From positions 62,001-126,000 of the forward strand of contig CAWDZB010000003.1 of assembly GCA_963806685.1 (NCBI GenBank): a DNA stretch of 64,000 bases, in the 5' to 3' direction. This document shows positions 36,867-45,493 of the stretch, piece after piece. The translations under genes were made by a program, and so were the position numbers. The notes beneath the pieces were generated by a model. The model did not search any database. It had not been told where the DNA came from and saw only the letters and a list, made by a program, of their open reading frames with translations. The number at the start of each line of letters is the position of its first letter. Positions within the stretch are counted from its first letter, which is position 1. The stretch comes from DDH964 sp963806685. Its GTDB lineage: Bacteria > Desulfobacterota > Desulfuromonadia > Desulfuromonadales > DDH964.

Positions 36867-38594
36867 ATGGACAAGATTTTTCGCGTTAACATGGCGACCC
36901 TGACCGCCAAGATCGAAGACGTTCCGGCCGACTGGGCCGGGCACGGCGGACGCGGGCTGACTTCCACTATCGTCGCCGCCGAAGTACCCCCGACCTGCCA
37001 CCCCCTCGGCCCCAACAACAAGCTGATCTTCGCCCCCGGCCTGTTGACCGGTACCCCGGCCGCCCAATCCGGGCGCCTCTCGGCCGGCGCCAAAAGCCCG
37101 CTGACCGGAACCATCAAGGAGAGCAACGCCGGCGGTACCGCCGCCCAGCTTTTCGCCCGGCTGGGGATCAAGGCCCTGATCATCGAGGGACAGCCGGAGA
37201 AAAAAACCCTCTACCGGCTGCACGTCACCAAGGACGGCATCACTTTCCACGAGGTCCCGGAGCTGGCGGGCTTGGGGAACTTCGCCGTGATCGAGGCGAT
37301 GAATGCCCAATTCAGCCCGAAGATCGGCGTGCTCAGCATCGGCCCGGTCGGCGAGGCGCTGATGGCCGCCGCCAACATTTCGGTCAAGGACCCCGACCAG
37401 AAGATCCGCAGCCATGGCCGCGGCGGTCTCGGCGCCGTCATGGGTTCGAAGCGCATCAAGTGCATCACCGTCGACGGTGAGGGCGCCACCGCGGTGACCC
37501 TGGCCGATCCCGAGAAATTCAAGACCGCGGCCCGGGTTTTCGCCAAGGCGCTGCTCGAGCACCCGGTCAGCGGCGAAGGTCTGCCGACCTACGGCACCAA
37601 CGTCCTGGTCAACGTCCTCAACGAGGCCGGCGGCTTGCCGACCAAGAACTTCCGCTTCGGCGAGTTCGAGGGGCACGACAAGATTTCCGGCGAAACCATG
37701 CACGACACCATCAAGGCCCGCGGCGGCAAGACCAAGCACGGCTGCCACGCCGGCTGTATCATCCAGTGCTCCCAGGAGTACGTCGACGAGGCCGGCGCCT
37801 ACGTGACCTCCGGGTTCGAATACGAGACCATCTGGGGCTTCGGCGCCAACTGCTGCATCGACAACCTCGACCACATCGCCCTGGCCGACAACATCATGGA
37901 CGACATCGGCATCGACTCCATCGAGTCCGCGGTGCTGATGGGCGTCGCCATGGAAGCGGGCCTGCTCTCCTTCGGCGACGGCCCCGGCATGCTGCGCTTG
38001 CTGCGCGAGGAGATCGGCAAGGCGACCCCGCTGGGACGCATCCTCGGCAACGGTGCGGCTTCGGTCGGCAGCGCCTACGGCGTGACCCGGGTGCCGGTGG
38101 TCAAGGGGCAGGGAATTCCCGCCTACGACCCGCGCTCCGTCAAGGGGATCGGCATCACCTATGCGACCAGCACCATGGGTGCCGACCACACCGCCGGCTA
38201 CTCGGTGGCGACCAACATCCTCAAGGTCGGCGGTGACGTCGATCCTCTGAAGAAGGACGGTCAGGTCGAGCTGTCGCGCAACCTGCAGATCGCCACGGCC
38301 TCGGTCGACTCCACCGGCCTCTGCCTGTTCGTCGCTTTCCCGGTGCTCGACATTCCCGATGCGCTGACCGCCATCGTCGACATGATCAACGCCCGCTTCG
38401 GCATCGAACTGGTGGCCAATGACGTGATCGAGCTCGGCAAGACCATTCTCAAGACCGAGCGCGCCTTCAACATCGCCGCTGGCTTCACCAACGCCCACGA
38501 CCGGCTACCCGAGTTCTTCAGCGAGCCGGTGCCGCCGCACAACGCGGTGTGGGACTTCACCGGCGCCGAAATCGACGAGTTCTGGAACTTCTAA
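36867..38594 (+). CDS. Aldehyde:ferredoxin oxidoreductase (tungsten pterin)
   Basis: This 575-residue AOR-family enzyme oxidises aldehydes to acids with ferredoxin, or runs in reverse in some anaerobes. The N-terminal AOR domain has GGRGLTSTIVA and SGRLSAGAKSPLTG for pterin binding. The cluster ligands CHAGCIIQC (CxxCxxxC) lie near residue 293 and a distal Cys is in STGLCLF near residue 496. Length is slightly short for the family (about 600) but all motifs are present. It shares the sigma-54 transcript with alcohol dehydrogenase 2. Confidence 0.92.
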   Translation: MDKIFRVNMATLTAKIEDVPADWAGHGGRGLTSTIVAAEVPPTCHPLGPNNKLIFAPGLLTGTPAAQSGRLSAGAKSPLTGTIKESNAGGTAAQLFARLGIKALIIEGQPEKKTLYRLHVTKDGITFHEVPELAGLGNFAVIEAMNAQFSPKIGVLSIGPVGEALMAAANISVKDPDQKIRSHGRGGLGAVMGSKRIKCITVDGEGATAVTLADPEKFKTAARVFAKALLEHPVSGEGLPTYGTNVLVNVLNEAGGLPTKNFRFGEFEGHDKISGETMHDTIKARGGKTKHGCHAGCIIQCSQEYVDEAGAYVTSGFEYETIWGFGANCCIDNLDHIALADNIMDDIGIDSIESAVLMGVAMEAGLLSFGDGPGMLRLLREEIGKATPLGRILGNGAASVGSAYGVTRVPVVKGQGIPAYDPRSVKGIGITYATSTMGADHTAGYSVATNILKVGGDVDPLKKDGQVELSRNLQIATASVDSTGLCLFVAFPVLDIPDALTAIVDMINARFGIELVANDVIELGKTILKTERAFNIAAGFTNAHDRLPEFFSEPVPPHNAVWDFTGAEIDEFWNF

Positions 38595-38623
38595 CCGAAC
38601 TCGCTCGCCAACGCTCTCTCCTG

Positions 38624-38666
38624 CCCGGCGCGGCCCCATCCTGGGGCCGCACCGGGAATTTTTTTG
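38624..38666 (+). terminator. Terminator of the alcohol/aldehyde operon
   Basis: CCCGGcGCGGCCCC pairs with GGGGCCGCaCCGGG (38624-38656), followed by AATTTTTTT. It is a very stable Rho-independent terminator. Confidence 0.92.
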
Positions 38667-38798
38667 TCCGCAGTCGGCAAAGAACAGACCCGCCGCAGCC
38701 AGTTTCGGCGGCAGGGGTGGACGGGATCTCTGGCTAAGGGCGAACCGGGGAGCGGGACCTGCCGGGCGGCAGGCAGGAGGGGCAAGGCAGGGACAGGC

Positions 38799-38840
38799 GG
38801 TCAGGCCGGCGCGTCCGCGTGGATGCGCCGGCCTGACCGG
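38799..38840. repeat. 15-bp perfect inverted repeat
   Basis: CGGTCAGGCCGGCGC (38799-38813) is repeated inverted at 38826-38840 with a 12-base loop. It lies just beyond the 3' end of the minus-strand small gene and may fold its transcript end. No U-tract is present. Confidence 0.6.
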
Positions 38841-38866
38841 GCTGCAATGGATCAGGTGTCAGGCGG

Positions 38867-39031
38867 TCAGGCCGAGAGGCCTTCCTTGGCTGCAAGGTCG
38901 AGGCTTTTGCGCAGCAGCATGGTGATGCTGAGGCCCGATTCCTGGGCCCGTTGATGAATGGTGCGCATCTCGCGGTCGCTGACGCGGCAGGAAACGATGA
39001 ATTTCTTGGGACTCTTGCTGGTTCTGGCCAT
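38867..39031 (-). CDS. Small ribbon-helix-helix/CopG-like protein
   Basis: The 54-residue protein has a basic N-terminus (ARTSKSPKK), a strand-like FIVSCRVSDREM and two helices with an SGLSITMLLRKSLDLAAK end. The layout fits a small ribbon-helix-helix DNA-binding protein. ATG 39031 was chosen for AAGGAG eight bases before it; an ATG two codons upstream is too close to that site. No toxin partner is visible. The target could be the neighbouring dehydrogenase, which is only a guess. Confidence 0.6.
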   Translation of the reverse strand: MARTSKSPKKFIVSCRVSDREMRTIHQRAQESGLSITMLLRKSLDLAAKEGLSA

Positions 39032-39480
39032 ACCCATTACTCCTTTGCTTGATTTGATGCGGCCGGAACTCCGGCCGGTGCGGATCGAGTCATTGCCGTC
39101 TCTGGCGTTTACGTTTTGCAAAGGGGTTGCCGGTTTTTCGTTGGTGGCCATCAAAAAATTTATTCGATAACAATAACGAGTAGTTGTGTAGAGTTTCGGA
39201 GATTCACCCGGGGCAGCCGGTAATGGGAGGGGCGTATCCGGAAGGAACAATGCGTGCCGAATTGGAACGGTCGCAGGGGCAGGGGTGTGCCATCTCTTGC
39301 ACGGTCGGTCTGCCGGCCGGCCCAGGAAAGAGGGCAGGGGGCGCCTGAAGCCCGGTTTTTCAGGCACCGATCGACGCCCAGGTCATTGCCGGTACGATTT
39401 GTCCGAGGGACCGGGCAGGTCTATACTGGAATGGACTGGTCATCGAAAACAGCCGTTCATCCCTTTTGGGAGGCGAAGCA
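39032..39480. other. Intergenic region before alcohol dehydrogenase 3
   Basis: About 450 bases without a convincing gene. An AT-rich patch at 39148-39182 (AAAAAATTTATTCGATAAC) probably holds the promoter of the small minus-strand gene. No good -24/-12 match was found here, unlike the dehydrogenase 2 promoter. Confidence 0.5.
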
Positions 39481-40641
39481 ATGGGGAGCGCCTTCGAACT
39501 TAGAAAATTTGTCGCGCCCGAGTACATCTTCGGCATCGGCGCCAGAAAACAGGCCGGCCGCTATGCCCGCAACCTCGGCGGCCAGAAGATCCTGGTCGTT
39601 TCCGATCCAGGGGTGGTGGCCGCCGGCTGGACGGCCGACGTCACCGCCAGCCTCGCCGAGGCGGGGCTTCCCTACACGCTCTTCACCGCGGTGTCGCCCA
39701 ACCCCCGCGCCGAGGAGGTAATGGCCGGGGCCGAACTCTTCGCCAGCGCCCACTGCAACGCCCTGGTCGCGGTCGGCGGCGGCAGCCCCATGGACTGCGC
39801 CAAGGGGATCGGCATCGTCAGCTCCAACCACCGGCACATCCTGGACTTCGAGGGGGTGGACAAGGTCCAGGAGCCGATGCCGCCCCTGATCTGCATCCCC
39901 ACCACCGGCGGGACTTCCGCCGACGTCTCTCAGTTCGCGATCATCACCAACCCCCTGGAGCGGATCAAGTTCGCCATCATCAGCAAATCCGTGGTCCCCG
40001 ACCTGGCCCTCATCGATCCCCTCACCCTGACCAGCATGGATCCCTTCCTGACCGCCTGCACCGGCCTCGATGCCCTGACTCACGGGGTCGAAGCCTTCGT
40101 CTCCAACGCCAGCTCCTCCATGACCGACCTCCACGCCCTGGAGGCGATCCGCCTGATTACCGACAACCTGGTCGACTCAATCCGGAACCCCGACGATCTG
40201 GCGCTGCGCACCCGCATCATGCAGGGGAGCCTGCAGGCCGGCCTGGCCTTCTCCAACGCCATCCTCGGGGCCGCCCATGCCATGGCCCACAGCCTCGGCG
40301 GCGAACGCGACTCCCCCCACGGCGAATGCAACGCCATCCTTCTCGACCACGTCATCGAGTTCAATCTCCCCGCCTCCCCGGAACGCTTCGAGCGGATCGC
40401 CGAGGCCATGGGGGTGGACCTGCGGGGGATGGATTCCGCGGGGAAGAAGAAGGCGCTGCTGGAAAAGGTCCGGGAGCTCAAGCGGGCGGCCGGGGTCGAC
40501 AAGGTCCTCACCGATATCGGCATCCGTATCGGCGATCTGCCGGTGCTCAGCAAGAAAGCCCTCAACGACCCGTGCCTGGTCACCAACCCGCGCAAGGCGA
40601 ACCTGCGGGACCTCGAGGTGATTTATGAGGAGTCCCTCTGA
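39481..40641 (+). CDS. Iron-containing alcohol dehydrogenase 3
   Basis: The 386-residue group III dehydrogenase has GGGSPMDCAKGIGI, PTTGGTSADVSQFAI, GLDALTHGVEAF and the iron ligands GAAHAMAHSLGG with SPHGECNAIL. It resembles dehydrogenase 1 (same FELRKFVAPEYIFG-type start) more than dehydrogenase 2. ATG 39481 follows GGGAGGCGAAGC. The phosphatase start lies 17 bases inside its 3' end, an uncommon coupling of a metabolic and a signalling gene. Confidence 0.93.
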   Translation: MGSAFELRKFVAPEYIFGIGARKQAGRYARNLGGQKILVVSDPGVVAAGWTADVTASLAEAGLPYTLFTAVSPNPRAEEVMAGAELFASAHCNALVAVGGGSPMDCAKGIGIVSSNHRHILDFEGVDKVQEPMPPLICIPTTGGTSADVSQFAIITNPLERIKFAIISKSVVPDLALIDPLTLTSMDPFLTACTGLDALTHGVEAFVSNASSSMTDLHALEAIRLITDNLVDSIRNPDDLALRTRIMQGSLQAGLAFSNAILGAAHAMAHSLGGERDSPHGECNAILLDHVIEFNLPASPERFERIAEAMGVDLRGMDSAGKKKALLEKVRELKRAAGVDKVLTDIGIRIGDLPVLSKKALNDPCLVTNPRKANLRDLEVIYEESL

Positions 40642-41848
40642 CCCCGGGAAGGACGAGCAGCAGCTGCGGGAGAAGCTCATCGGCCTCGGCGAATACTCCC
40701 ACCGCAAGAGCTACTATCCTGAGCTCCAGAAACGTCTCGAGGAGCTGGAGCGGTTCCGGGCCTTTCTCGACTACAGCCATGACGCCATCTTTCTGATCGA
40801 GGTTCCCGGCGGCAGGATCGTCGATTTCAACGACTCCGCTTCCCGGCAGACCGGCCGGGGGCATGACGAGCTGCTGAGGTTGTCGGTCTTCGACGTTTTC
40901 GAGCTGGCCGGCAACCAGCTGGCCAGGGAACTGATCGGCGCCGGCGCCGGGGCCCCTAAGCAGCGGGCGTGGATCGAAACCAATCTGTTGCGGCGCGATG
41001 CCGGACCGCTTCCCGCCGAGCTCACCCTGGCCCGGATGCTGTTTCGGGAGACCGCCTACGTGATCGTGGTGGCCCGGGACATCAGCAAACGCAAGGCGGC
41101 TGAGACCGCCCTCGGCGAAAGCGAAAAGCGCCGCCTGCGGCTGCAGACCCAACTGGAGTTCGCCGCCCAGGTCCAGGAAAAACTCCTGCCGACCGAATTC
41201 CCTCAGCCTGCCGGCTTCGAGGTCGCCGCCCGTTGCCGCCCCGCCTACCAGGTCGGCGGGGATTTTTACGACTGGCAGCAGACCGGCCCGGGACGTTTCG
41301 CCCTGACCCTGGGCGACGTGATGGGCAAGGGGCTGGCGGCCGCCATGCTCATGGCCACGGTGCGGGCCTCGCTGCGCGCGGTCGCGCAGATCGCCGATCC
41401 TTCCGCGGCGCTGCACCAGGCCGAGCGGGCGCTGCGCCAGGACCTGGGCAATTCGGAGAGCTTCGTCACCCTGTTTCACGGCCAGCTCGAGGTGGCAACG
41501 CGCCGGATGACCTTTGTCGACTGCGGCCACGGCCTGGTCTTTCTGCTGCGCGCCGACGGCCGGGTCGAGGAGCTGCTGCCGCGGGGGCTGCCGCTGGGCG
41601 TCGAGGCCGACCCGCCCTTTCAGGAGGGGGAGGTCCTTTTCGCGCCGGGGGACGCCCTGGTCCTGTTCAGCGACGGCCTGATGGAGGCGATGCAGCAGAC
41701 CGAGCTCGACAACGAGTCGCTGGCCAAGCAGCTCTGGGCGCAAAGCGCCCGGGAAATGGTCGACCGGCTGCTCCATGTGACCCCTTCCGTGACCCTGCCC
41801 CCCGACGACATGACCCTGGTGGTGCTGAAGTGCACCGGGGAGGCCTGA
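40625..41848 (+). CDS. PAS-RsbU (SpoIIE-type) serine phosphatase
   Basis: The 407-residue protein has an N-terminal coiled segment and a PAS domain (about 40-160: AFLDYSHDAIFLIEVPGGRIVDFND). The PP2C/SpoIIE domain has QVGGDFYDWQ, LGDVMGKGLAAAMLMA, DCGHGLVFLL and VLFSDGLMEA. Such enzymes dephosphorylate anti-sigma antagonists or similar regulators. No STAS or kinase partner is nearby. The PAS head may sense the substrate of the coupled dehydrogenase. Confidence 0.9.
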   Translation: MRSPSDPGKDEQQLREKLIGLGEYSHRKSYYPELQKRLEELERFRAFLDYSHDAIFLIEVPGGRIVDFNDSASRQTGRGHDELLRLSVFDVFELAGNQLARELIGAGAGAPKQRAWIETNLLRRDAGPLPAELTLARMLFRETAYVIVVARDISKRKAAETALGESEKRRLRLQTQLEFAAQVQEKLLPTEFPQPAGFEVAARCRPAYQVGGDFYDWQQTGPGRFALTLGDVMGKGLAAAMLMATVRASLRAVAQIADPSAALHQAERALRQDLGNSESFVTLFHGQLEVATRRMTFVDCGHGLVFLLRADGRVEELLPRGLPLGVEADPPFQEGEVLFAPGDALVLFSDGLMEAMQQTELDNESLAKQLWAQSAREMVDRLLHVTPSVTLPPDDMTLVVLKCTGEA

Positions 41849-41918
41849 AAGGAATTGACAGGTCTCGCCCCCTGCCGGTATGGATAAGGGATCTTATTCC
41901 CGGTACAGCGGAGGGGAC

Positions 41919-43412
41919 ATGGTACGATCAACCAGCGGCGGTCTCAGCAAATCCCTGTTGCTCAAGGGACTGCAATGTCCCAAGGCGTTGTGGCTGGCCA
42001 AGAATCCCCCCGCTTTCGAATTCCCGCCCCGGCCGGCCCTCGAGGCCCGGTTCGCCGCCGGCACCGAGGTCGGCGTGCTCGCCCAGCAGCTCTTCCCCGG
42101 CGGCATCGAGGTGCCCTTTGCGGGGCTGAGCGTCGCCGAGCAGCTCGCCCGCACCCGGACCCTGATCGCCGAGGGGGTGTCGGTGATCTACGAGGCCTCC
42201 TTCGCCTTCGACGGCATCTTCGTCAAGGTCGACATTCTGGTCCGCGACGGCCAGGGTGACAACAGTCGCTGGCAGATCCATGAAGTGAAGATGGCGACCG
42301 CCGTCAAGGAGGTCAACCTCGACGACGTCGCCATCCAGTACTACGTCCTGGCCAACTGCGGCCTCCCCCTCTCCCGGGCCTTCCTCGTCCACATCGACAA
42401 CAGCTACCTGCGCCGGGGGGCGATCGACGTCCGGCGGCTCTTCGCCGGCGAAGACGTCACCGCCGCCGTCCTGGCGCGCCAGCCGAACATGCCCGAGGTT
42501 GTCGCCGGGCTGCGCGAGACCCTGCAGGGCGGCGGCGAGCCGGCCATCGACATCGGCCCCTGGTGCCACGATCCCTACGACTGCGACTTCATCCCCTACT
42601 GCTGGCGGCACATCCCCGAGAACTCGGTCTTCGACCTGCGCGGCAACGGGGTCAACAAGTTCGATCTCTACCGGCGCGGCATCGTCCGCTTCGAGGACAT
42701 CCCCCTCGCCGAACTGGGGCCCGCCCAGCGCCAGCAGGTCGAGACCACCCTGAACCAGCAGGACGCCATCGATCCCGCCGGGGTCCGGGCCTTCCTCGAC
42801 ACCCTCTGGTACCCGCTCTGCCACCTCGATTTCGAGACTTTCAACAGTTCCATCCCGCTCTTCGACGACACCCGGCCCTACCAGCAGGTGCCGTTCCAGT
42901 TCTCCATCCATCTCCAGCAGGAGGCCGGCGCCGCGCCGCAGCATCTCGACTATCTCGCCCGCCCCGGCGTCGACCCGCGCCGCGAGCTGATCGAAAAACT
43001 CCTTGCCGCCATCCCCGCAGATGCCTGCGTGCTGACCTACAACCAGGCCTTCGAGAAGGGAGTGCTGCGCCAGCTCGCCGAGCTCTTCCCCGACCTCGCC
43101 CCGGCCATCGAGGCGCGCCTGAAAAACGTCCGCGACCTGATGGTTCCCTTCCGCCGCCGCGACGTCTATCGCTGGCAGATGCGCGGTTCCTACTCGATCA
43201 AGGAGGTGCTGCCGGCCATGGTGCCGGAGCTCTCCTACGCGGGGCTGGAGATTGCCGACGGCATGGCGGCGATGCAGGCCTATCACGACATGTGCGCGCT
43301 GGGGGAGGGGGAGGAGCTGGAGCGGCTGCGGGGGGCGATGCTGGAGTATTGCCGGCTGGATACCCTGGCGATGGTGAGGATACTGGGGGAACTGGAGCGA
43401 ATGGCGAGGTGA
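41919..43412 (+). CDS. DUF2779 protein: Cas4-like nuclease fused to a DnaQ-like exonuclease
   Basis: The 497-residue protein has two parts. The N-terminal part has Cys20 in LQCPKALW, the core IHEVK motif of a PD-(D/E)xK nuclease and a CHDPYDC..PYC cluster. This is the four-cysteine iron-sulfur pattern of Cas4 and AddB. The C-terminal DUF2779 part carries LDFET (residue about 309), TYNQAFE and YCRLD, matching the DEDD acid residues of an RNase H-like exonuclease. ATG 41919 follows GCGGAGGGGAC. It stands alone, with no CRISPR array or cas gene nearby. A role in DNA repair or defence is an inference. Confidence 0.8.
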   Translation: MVRSTSGGLSKSLLLKGLQCPKALWLAKNPPAFEFPPRPALEARFAAGTEVGVLAQQLFPGGIEVPFAGLSVAEQLARTRTLIAEGVSVIYEASFAFDGIFVKVDILVRDGQGDNSRWQIHEVKMATAVKEVNLDDVAIQYYVLANCGLPLSRAFLVHIDNSYLRRGAIDVRRLFAGEDVTAAVLARQPNMPEVVAGLRETLQGGGEPAIDIGPWCHDPYDCDFIPYCWRHIPENSVFDLRGNGVNKFDLYRRGIVRFEDIPLAELGPAQRQQVETTLNQQDAIDPAGVRAFLDTLWYPLCHLDFETFNSSIPLFDDTRPYQQVPFQFSIHLQQEAGAAPQHLDYLARPGVDPRRELIEKLLAAIPADACVLTYNQAFEKGVLRQLAELFPDLAPAIEARLKNVRDLMVPFRRRDVYRWQMRGSYSIKEVLPAMVPELSYAGLEIADGMAAMQAYHDMCALGEGEELERLRGAMLEYCRLDTLAMVRILGELERMAR

Positions 43413-43477
43413 GGCCGCCGGCACCCGGTCGCAAAACCTGCCGGCTGCCAAACCCTGAGATGAGGGGTCTTCCGGCC

Positions 43478-44254
43478 TCAGTGCAAAAGCAGCAGCCAGA
43501 GACCCCAGACAACCAGCAGCGCTCCTGCGCCGCCGCTCACCCAGCGCGCCATCGGCGCGATCTTTTCGACCAGCACGAAGACCCCGATCAGCGCCACCCA
43601 CAGCAGGTTCATCACCCCGGTGACGAACAGCAGCCCCATCAGCGCCCAGCAGCAGCCCAGGCAGAACAGACCATGGCGCAGCCCCATGACCAGGGCTCCG
43701 AAGCGGCCCTCACGCCATTCGTTCAGCAGGAAGTTCAGCGGGGAGCGGCAGTGGATCAGGCAGCGCTGCTTGAGCGAGGTCCACTGGAAGACGCCGGCGG
43801 TGATGAGGATGGCGCCGCCCAGGATCGGGCTGGTGCTTTTGAGCTGGGTCGATGACAGCAGCGCGCCGGTCTGCAGCCCCCACTGGGCGGCGGTGGCGAA
43901 CAGGCTGAAGGCGGTCCAGGCAGCCAGGTAGCCGAGCACGAAAAGACCGATCGTCAGGTAGGGGCTTCCCCGCTTGAGGCGCTTGCGGACGGTATCGGTG
44001 AAGACCAGGATCATCGGGGTGGCCGAAGGGATCATCATCCCGGCCATCATGACCGCCCACATGACGAAACAGAAAAACGCGTCGGTGGCGGTCCACTCCT
44101 GCAGGTGCGGCTCCATCACCGCCATCCCGACCCGCATCTTCTCCATCATCCAGACCAGGTAGAACAGGTAGAGCCAAGCGAGCAGGCAGAGCCCGATCAG
44201 CCCGCCCAGGACGATGGTCCGGTCCCGGACATATGCCTTGCTGACGGCATTCAC
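43478..44254 (-). CDS. DUF2182 multi-pass membrane protein
   Basis: The 258-residue protein has about seven membrane helices. It carries FFCFVMWAVMMAGMMIPSATPMIL, methionine-rich in the DUF2182 style, then LKQRCLIHCRSPL and GLRHGLFCLGCCWALM. These cysteine and histidine residues suggest metal binding, and the family is annotated as a predicted metal-binding membrane protein. GTG 44254 overlaps the stop of the DUF1326 gene by 4 bases (GTGA). The function is unknown. Confidence 0.85.
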   Translation of the reverse strand: MNAVSKAYVRDRTIVLGGLIGLCLLAWLYLFYLVWMMEKMRVGMAVMEPHLQEWTATDAFFCFVMWAVMMAGMMIPSATPMILVFTDTVRKRLKRGSPYLTIGLFVLGYLAAWTAFSLFATAAQWGLQTGALLSSTQLKSTSPILGGAILITAGVFQWTSLKQRCLIHCRSPLNFLLNEWREGRFGALVMGLRHGLFCLGCCWALMGLLFVTGVMNLLWVALIGVFVLVEKIAPMARWVSGGAGALLVVWGLWLLLLH

Positions 44255-44853
44255 CCGTTGTAGGCGAAGGGAGAGAAGAAGCCGTTTTTCTTGCTGATCT
44301 CCCAGCTTTGGCCATGGTCGGTGTAGCTCAACCGCTTCGACCTCGCGACTACCGCCGGGAAGCCGGGGCAGATGGCGAGCGGATGGCCGGAGATGGTCGT
44401 CTCGCCGCCCCCCTGCCCGCCGATGGCCTCGATTTCCGCCTCGGCGATCCCCGGAATGCTCAGGCTGCGATTCTTGCCGCTCCCCTGGTAGCCGATCTCT
44501 ACGCTTTTGACCCCGAGGAAGTCCCCGACATGCGAGGCCAGCCACGCCGGGTGCCCGCCGGCCTGGCCGGAAAAGATCTTGGTCAGCGATTCCTGCTGGC
44601 TGGCGTTTCCCTTGCTGTCGACATAGAGAGCGGCCTGCCAGGGGACTTCCACCATGTTGCCGGGGGAATGCACGGCCATGACGGCGTTGAGCCCCTGCAG
44701 GTCGATGTCGTCAAAATGGCCGCTGGTAATGTGCCAACCGATCAAAACCGTACAGTCCCCGGTCGTGGGGTCGCTGAGGAACACGCAGGGGCAGGCGGCG
44801 TCACAGTTGCAGGTTTCGAAGTAGGTTCCGTCGATTTTCCATTTCGAGGCCAT
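44251..44853 (-). CDS. DUF1326 protein
   Basis: The 200-residue soluble protein begins with the DUF1326 cysteine cluster TCNCDAACPCVF near residues 14-25. A second region GHPLAICPGFPAVVARSKR follows. It is found directly upstream of DUF2182 in many genomes, and the 4-base overlap here implies joint expression. The pair may handle a metal, but this has not been shown. Confidence 0.87.
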   Translation of the reverse strand: MASKWKIDGTYFETCNCDAACPCVFLSDPTTGDCTVLIGWHITSGHFDDIDLQGLNAVMAVHSPGNMVEVPWQAALYVDSKGNASQQESLTKIFSGQAGGHPAWLASHVGDFLGVKSVEIGYQGSGKNRSLSIPGIAEAEIEAIGGQGGGETTISGHPLAICPGFPAVVARSKRLSYTDHGQSWEISKKNGFFSPFAYNG

Positions 44854-44953
44854 GTTATCCCCCTTTCTGGTCTCAAATTATTCTGCTGCCAGCTTAACAT
44901 AGGTGGGTATTTCGCGACGGCGCCGCAACCCGCAGGTTAAAAGGCTTGAAAAC

Positions 44954-45365
44954 CGGCGGGTCTCGTCCCGCCGGACGAGTTACTTTTCTGATTCGGCTCA
45001 GAAAAGTAACCAAAAGAGCCCGGGCTGCCGCCGGCATGGGGGCGCGGTGGGCAGAGCATCCGAATTACCCTTGGTGAGGTAGGGGCGGCGCGTCTTCGGT
45101 TGCTCCATCTGCGCAGGGTGGTGGTTGCTCCGGTATGCGTTTATGCGGGGCGAACGCCGGCGCAGCTTGGTTTTAAGGCCTTTAAACCACCAGAGCCTTT
45201 GAACGCGCAGATCGGAGATGCAAAAGAAGCATGCGGCCGACGAGCTGCGATCGGAGCCACGATTGTGACCACGGAGCACCTGCGGAGTCGGTTGACGACG
45301 AGGGAGATCCCGGGCTCCGGAACCCTCGCGAACGCATGCCCCCCGCAGGTTTGTATCGTTCACCG
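44954..45365. repeat. Structured dispersed repeat, copy A
   Basis: It has hairpin 1 GGCGGG-tctcgt-CCCGCC (44955-44972) and hairpin 2 GTTACTTTTCTGA (44979-44991) pairing perfectly with TCAGAAAAGTAAC (44998-45010). The motif CAAAAGAGCCCGGGCTGC then leads into GC-rich sequence with GGGGCGGCGCGTCTTCG and CTCCATCTGCGCAGGGTGG. Copy B begins at 48499. The ORFs over it are not convincing. The rest of the 44854-45493 gap has no gene. Confidence 0.75.
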
Positions 45366-45493
45366 CCCAAGCAGGGAAAATCTTGCCAGCCACCACCGGG
45401 GGAGGGGCACCTGTGGCGCCGGTCCCCTTCCTTTTGCCGCCGGGAATGCTATGATGGCAACCTGCTGAACTCTCAACCGCGACAGGACCGCCC

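Noticed and set aside
41919..43412. A CRISPR-Cas locus around the Cas4-like protein
   Set aside because: No regularly spaced repeats or other cas genes were found anywhere in the window.
45100..45468. Protein genes within dispersed repeat copy A
   Set aside because: The frames are not kept in copy B, while the RNA hairpins are.
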